Positions 14,899 through 16,453 of a stretch of DNA of 16,453 nucleotides are shown here, piece by piece. This stretch comes from Gammaproteobacteria bacterium. Lineage in GTDB: Bacteria > Pseudomonadota > Gammaproteobacteria > Chromatiales > Chromatiaceae. The number at the start of each line of letters is the position of its first letter. Within the stretch, counting starts at the first letter, position 1. The stretch covers positions 1 through 16,453 of the forward strand of contig JARFQQ010000207.1 in assembly GCA_029287695.1 (NCBI GenBank), written 5' to 3'. Under the pieces are notes generated by a model, which saw nothing but the letters and a program-made list of their open reading frames with translations, made no database searches and was not told where the DNA came from. The position numbers were made by a program, and so were the translations under genes.

Positions 14899-14914
14899 GC
14901 CGGCACTTGCCGGC
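14899..14914. repeat. Inverted repeat between ptsH and mgtE
   Basis: GCCGGC is repeated around the loop ACTT, giving a 6-bp stem 21 bases after the ptsH stop. No T-run follows directly, so termination is doubtful. The remaining 143 bases before mgtE hold no gene that I can see; a T-rich stretch (CTTTTT near 14980) and a weak TAAACT -10-like sequence at 15018-15023 are the only other marks. Confidence 0.4.
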
Positions 14915-15057
14915 AATCGGTAGACGGGCACCACTGCGCCAGCTGCATCTTCATCCTCCGGATAACGCCTGCCCGGCTCTTTTTCAGCAGCAGATTCTGT
15001 TTCTATTGCCTGCCTGTTAAACTGGCCGCAGTTTATCAACGCCCCGGAATCAATCCA

Positions 15058-16407
15058 GTGACCGCTCTTCCCCAGGAGAATTCGCGCTATCTGCGGGTGC
15101 AGCGCATGCTCGACAGCGGCGCCATGCATCAGGCGAGCAAGTTGCTCAATGCGCTTGCTCCTGCCGAGATTGCGCATCTCATGGAGAGTCTGCCGATCAC
15201 GGAACGCGAGATCGTCTGGGGATTGATCGGGGACCAGGACGGCGAGGTGCTGGTCCTGCTCTCCGACGAGGTCAGCTCTGAACTCATCAGGAAGATGGAC
15301 ACGGACGAGCTGCTTGCCGCTGCCGAGAACCTCGACCTCGACGACCTCGCCGACCTGGTCCAGGAACTGCCCGAGACCATCACACAGGAGGTGATCGAGT
15401 CACTCGACCAGCAGCGGCGCGAGAGCCTCGAGGATGTTCTCTCCTACCCCGAGGATACGGCGGGCGGCCTCATGAATACCGACATGGTACTGATCCGCCC
15501 GGAGGTCACGCTTGACGCTGCATTGCGCTTCCTGCGCAGGCTCGGGGACCGCATGCCCGCAGACACGGATGCACTCATCGTCGTCAACCGCAATGCCCAG
15601 TACCTCGGCATGCTGCCGCTCTCCAGGCTGGTCACAGGCAACCTCTCGGAGATCGTTGCCGAGGTCATGAGCCTCGACGTCATGTCATTCCATACAGACA
15701 AGCCGGCCAGGGAGGTCGCCAACAGCTTCGAATTGCATGACCTGGTTTCGGCGCCGGTCGTCGATGATGCCGGCAAGGTCGTCGGCCGGATCACCATCGA
15801 TGACGTCGTCGATGTCATCCGCGAGGAAGGCGAACACCAGTTCATGGGCCAGGCGGGTCTCTCGGAAGATGTGGACATGTTCGCGCCGGTCATGGTGAGT
15901 GCGAAACGGCGCGCCCTGTGGCTCGGCGTCAACCTCATCACATCCTTCCTTGCCTCCTGGGTCATTGGCCAGTTCCAGGGAACGATCGAGAAGATCGTCG
16001 CCCTTGCCGTGCTCATGCCAATCGTGGCCAACATGGGGGGAATCGCCGGCACCCAGACCATGACGCTGGCCATACGGGGCATTGCATTGCGACAGCTCTC
16101 GTCATCGAACATGCGCTCCCTGATGCTCAAGGAACTCGCTGTCGGGCTGATCAACAGCTTCATCTGGGCCATCGTCGTGGCTGTGATCGCGGGAATCTGG
16201 TTCGAGGATATCAACATCGCCTGGCTGATCGCCGCGGCGATGACGATCAACCTGATATCGGCTGCGATCAGCGGTGCACTGATCCCGATCCTGCTCGACC
16301 GTTTCGGCGTCGACCCGGCACTCGCTGGCGGCGTCTTCCTGACGACGGTGACCGATATCGTCGGTTTTCTCGCCTTCCTGGGACTCGCCACGATCTTTCT
16401 GCTGTAG
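15058..16407 (+). CDS. mgtE: Magnesium transporter MgtE
   Basis: The 449-residue protein is a gated Mg2+ channel of the inner membrane. It has the full MgtE order: a cytoplasmic helical N domain (about residues 1-130) with the LVQELPETITQEV type repeats, a pair of CBS domains (about 135-255, with PEDTAGGLMNTD at the join), a connecting helix and five membrane helices from about residue 285. The pore segment reads MPIVANMGGIAGTQTMT, and D433 in TTVTDIVGF matches the selectivity aspartate of Thermus MgtE. In relatives the N and CBS domains sense cytoplasmic Mg2+ and close the channel. The start is a GTG at 15058 with only a weak CCGGAA upstream; the next Met is residue 17, within the conserved N domain. 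mgtE often follows ptsI in this neighbourhood. Confidence 0.95.
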   Translation: MTALPQENSRYLRVQRMLDSGAMHQASKLLNALAPAEIAHLMESLPITEREIVWGLIGDQDGEVLVLLSDEVSSELIRKMDTDELLAAAENLDLDDLADLVQELPETITQEVIESLDQQRRESLEDVLSYPEDTAGGLMNTDMVLIRPEVTLDAALRFLRRLGDRMPADTDALIVVNRNAQYLGMLPLSRLVTGNLSEIVAEVMSLDVMSFHTDKPAREVANSFELHDLVSAPVVDDAGKVVGRITIDDVVDVIREEGEHQFMGQAGLSEDVDMFAPVMVSAKRRALWLGVNLITSFLASWVIGQFQGTIEKIVALAVLMPIVANMGGIAGTQTMTLAIRGIALRQLSSSNMRSLMLKELAVGLINSFIWAIVVAVIAGIWFEDINIAWLIAAAMTINLISAAISGALIPILLDRFGVDPALAGGVFLTTVTDIVGFLAFLGLATIFLL

Positions 16408-16434
16408 TTGCGTTCCCTCTTACGGAAATACAAA

Positions 16435-16453
16435 CGCCGGCAAGATGCCGGCG
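16435..16453 (+). terminator. Probable terminator hairpin after mgtE, cut by the window end
   Basis: CGCCGGCA and TGCCGGCG form a perfect 8-bp stem around AGA, 28 bases after the mgtE stop and preceded by AAA. Whether a T-run follows cannot be seen, because the window ends on the last stem base. Confidence 0.55.

Noticed and set aside
15444..16433. Long open frame (329 codons) antisense to mgtE
   Set aside because: The plus-strand frame encodes full-length MgtE with CBS and membrane domains; the antisense product is serine- and methionine-rich without family features.
1..16453. CRISPR arrays, tRNA or rRNA genes, insertion sequences, prophage or toxin-antitoxin genes
   Set aside because: No regularly spaced repeats, cloverleaf-like segments, transposase motifs or small paired toxin/antitoxin genes were seen; the window is densely filled with housekeeping genes.

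Overview
The window reads as a chromosomal core region of a moderately GC-rich gammaproteobacterium. The evidence is the gene content and order: petABC followed by sspA-sspB, and the conserved lipopolysaccharide-export / sigma-54 / nitrogen-PTS cluster kdsC-lptC-lptA-lptB-rpoN-hpf-ptsN-hprK-rapZ. HPr kinase (HprK), a mannose-type EIIA, an HPr and MgtE follow. HprK in this position is known from only part of the Gammaproteobacteria (for example Chromatiales-like and Xanthomonadales-like lineages), so an enteric bacterium is unlikely. I cannot name the genus.

Layout. 1-323 (minus): 5' part of an unrecognised small membrane protein gene. 398-1105 (plus): comF-like phosphoribosyltransferase. 1134-2330 (minus): TraB-family membrane protein, convergent with comF. 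2381-2782 (plus): small lipoprotein of unknown function. 2971-5782 (plus): petABC, the three catalytic subunits of the cytochrome bc1 complex, with ATGA overlaps, closed by a strong intrinsic terminator at 5807-5840. 5870-7376 (plus): sspA-sspB and a macrodomain ADP-ribose hydrolase gene, tightly packed. 7432-9925 (plus): kdsC-lptC-lptA-lptB, overlapping or abutting. 10101-13274 (plus): rpoN-hpf-ptsN-hprK. 13357-14877 (plus): rapZ, mannose-type EIIA, HPr. 15058-16407 (plus): mgtE, followed by a hairpin that reaches the last base of the window. No stretch longer than 300 bases lacks a gene. I saw no tRNA, rRNA, CRISPR array, insertion sequence or phage gene.

How the genes work together. petABC passes electrons from quinol to cytochrome c. 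SspA is an RNA polymerase-binding stress regulator and SspB delivers substrates to ClpXP; the macrodomain enzyme probably shares their transcript. KdsC makes Kdo for lipopolysaccharide, and LptC, LptA and LptB are parts of the machine that carries lipopolysaccharide to the outer membrane. RpoN, HPF, PtsN, HprK, RapZ, EIIA-Man and HPr form a regulatory, non-transporting phosphotransferase set: HPr carries both His15 (the EI site) and Ser46 (the HprK site), and no EIIB or EIIC permease is present.

I did not find a clearly new biological system; most of the window is conserved housekeeping sequence. The points most worth a second look are: an apparent two-helix insertion near the C-terminus of cytochrome b; the missing ptsI (EI) gene between HPr and mgtE; a macrodomain gene next to sspAB, where kdsD often precedes kdsC; a RapZ that lacks the basic RNA-binding tail known from E. 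coli; and a KR rather than RR Tat-type motif in the Rieske protein.
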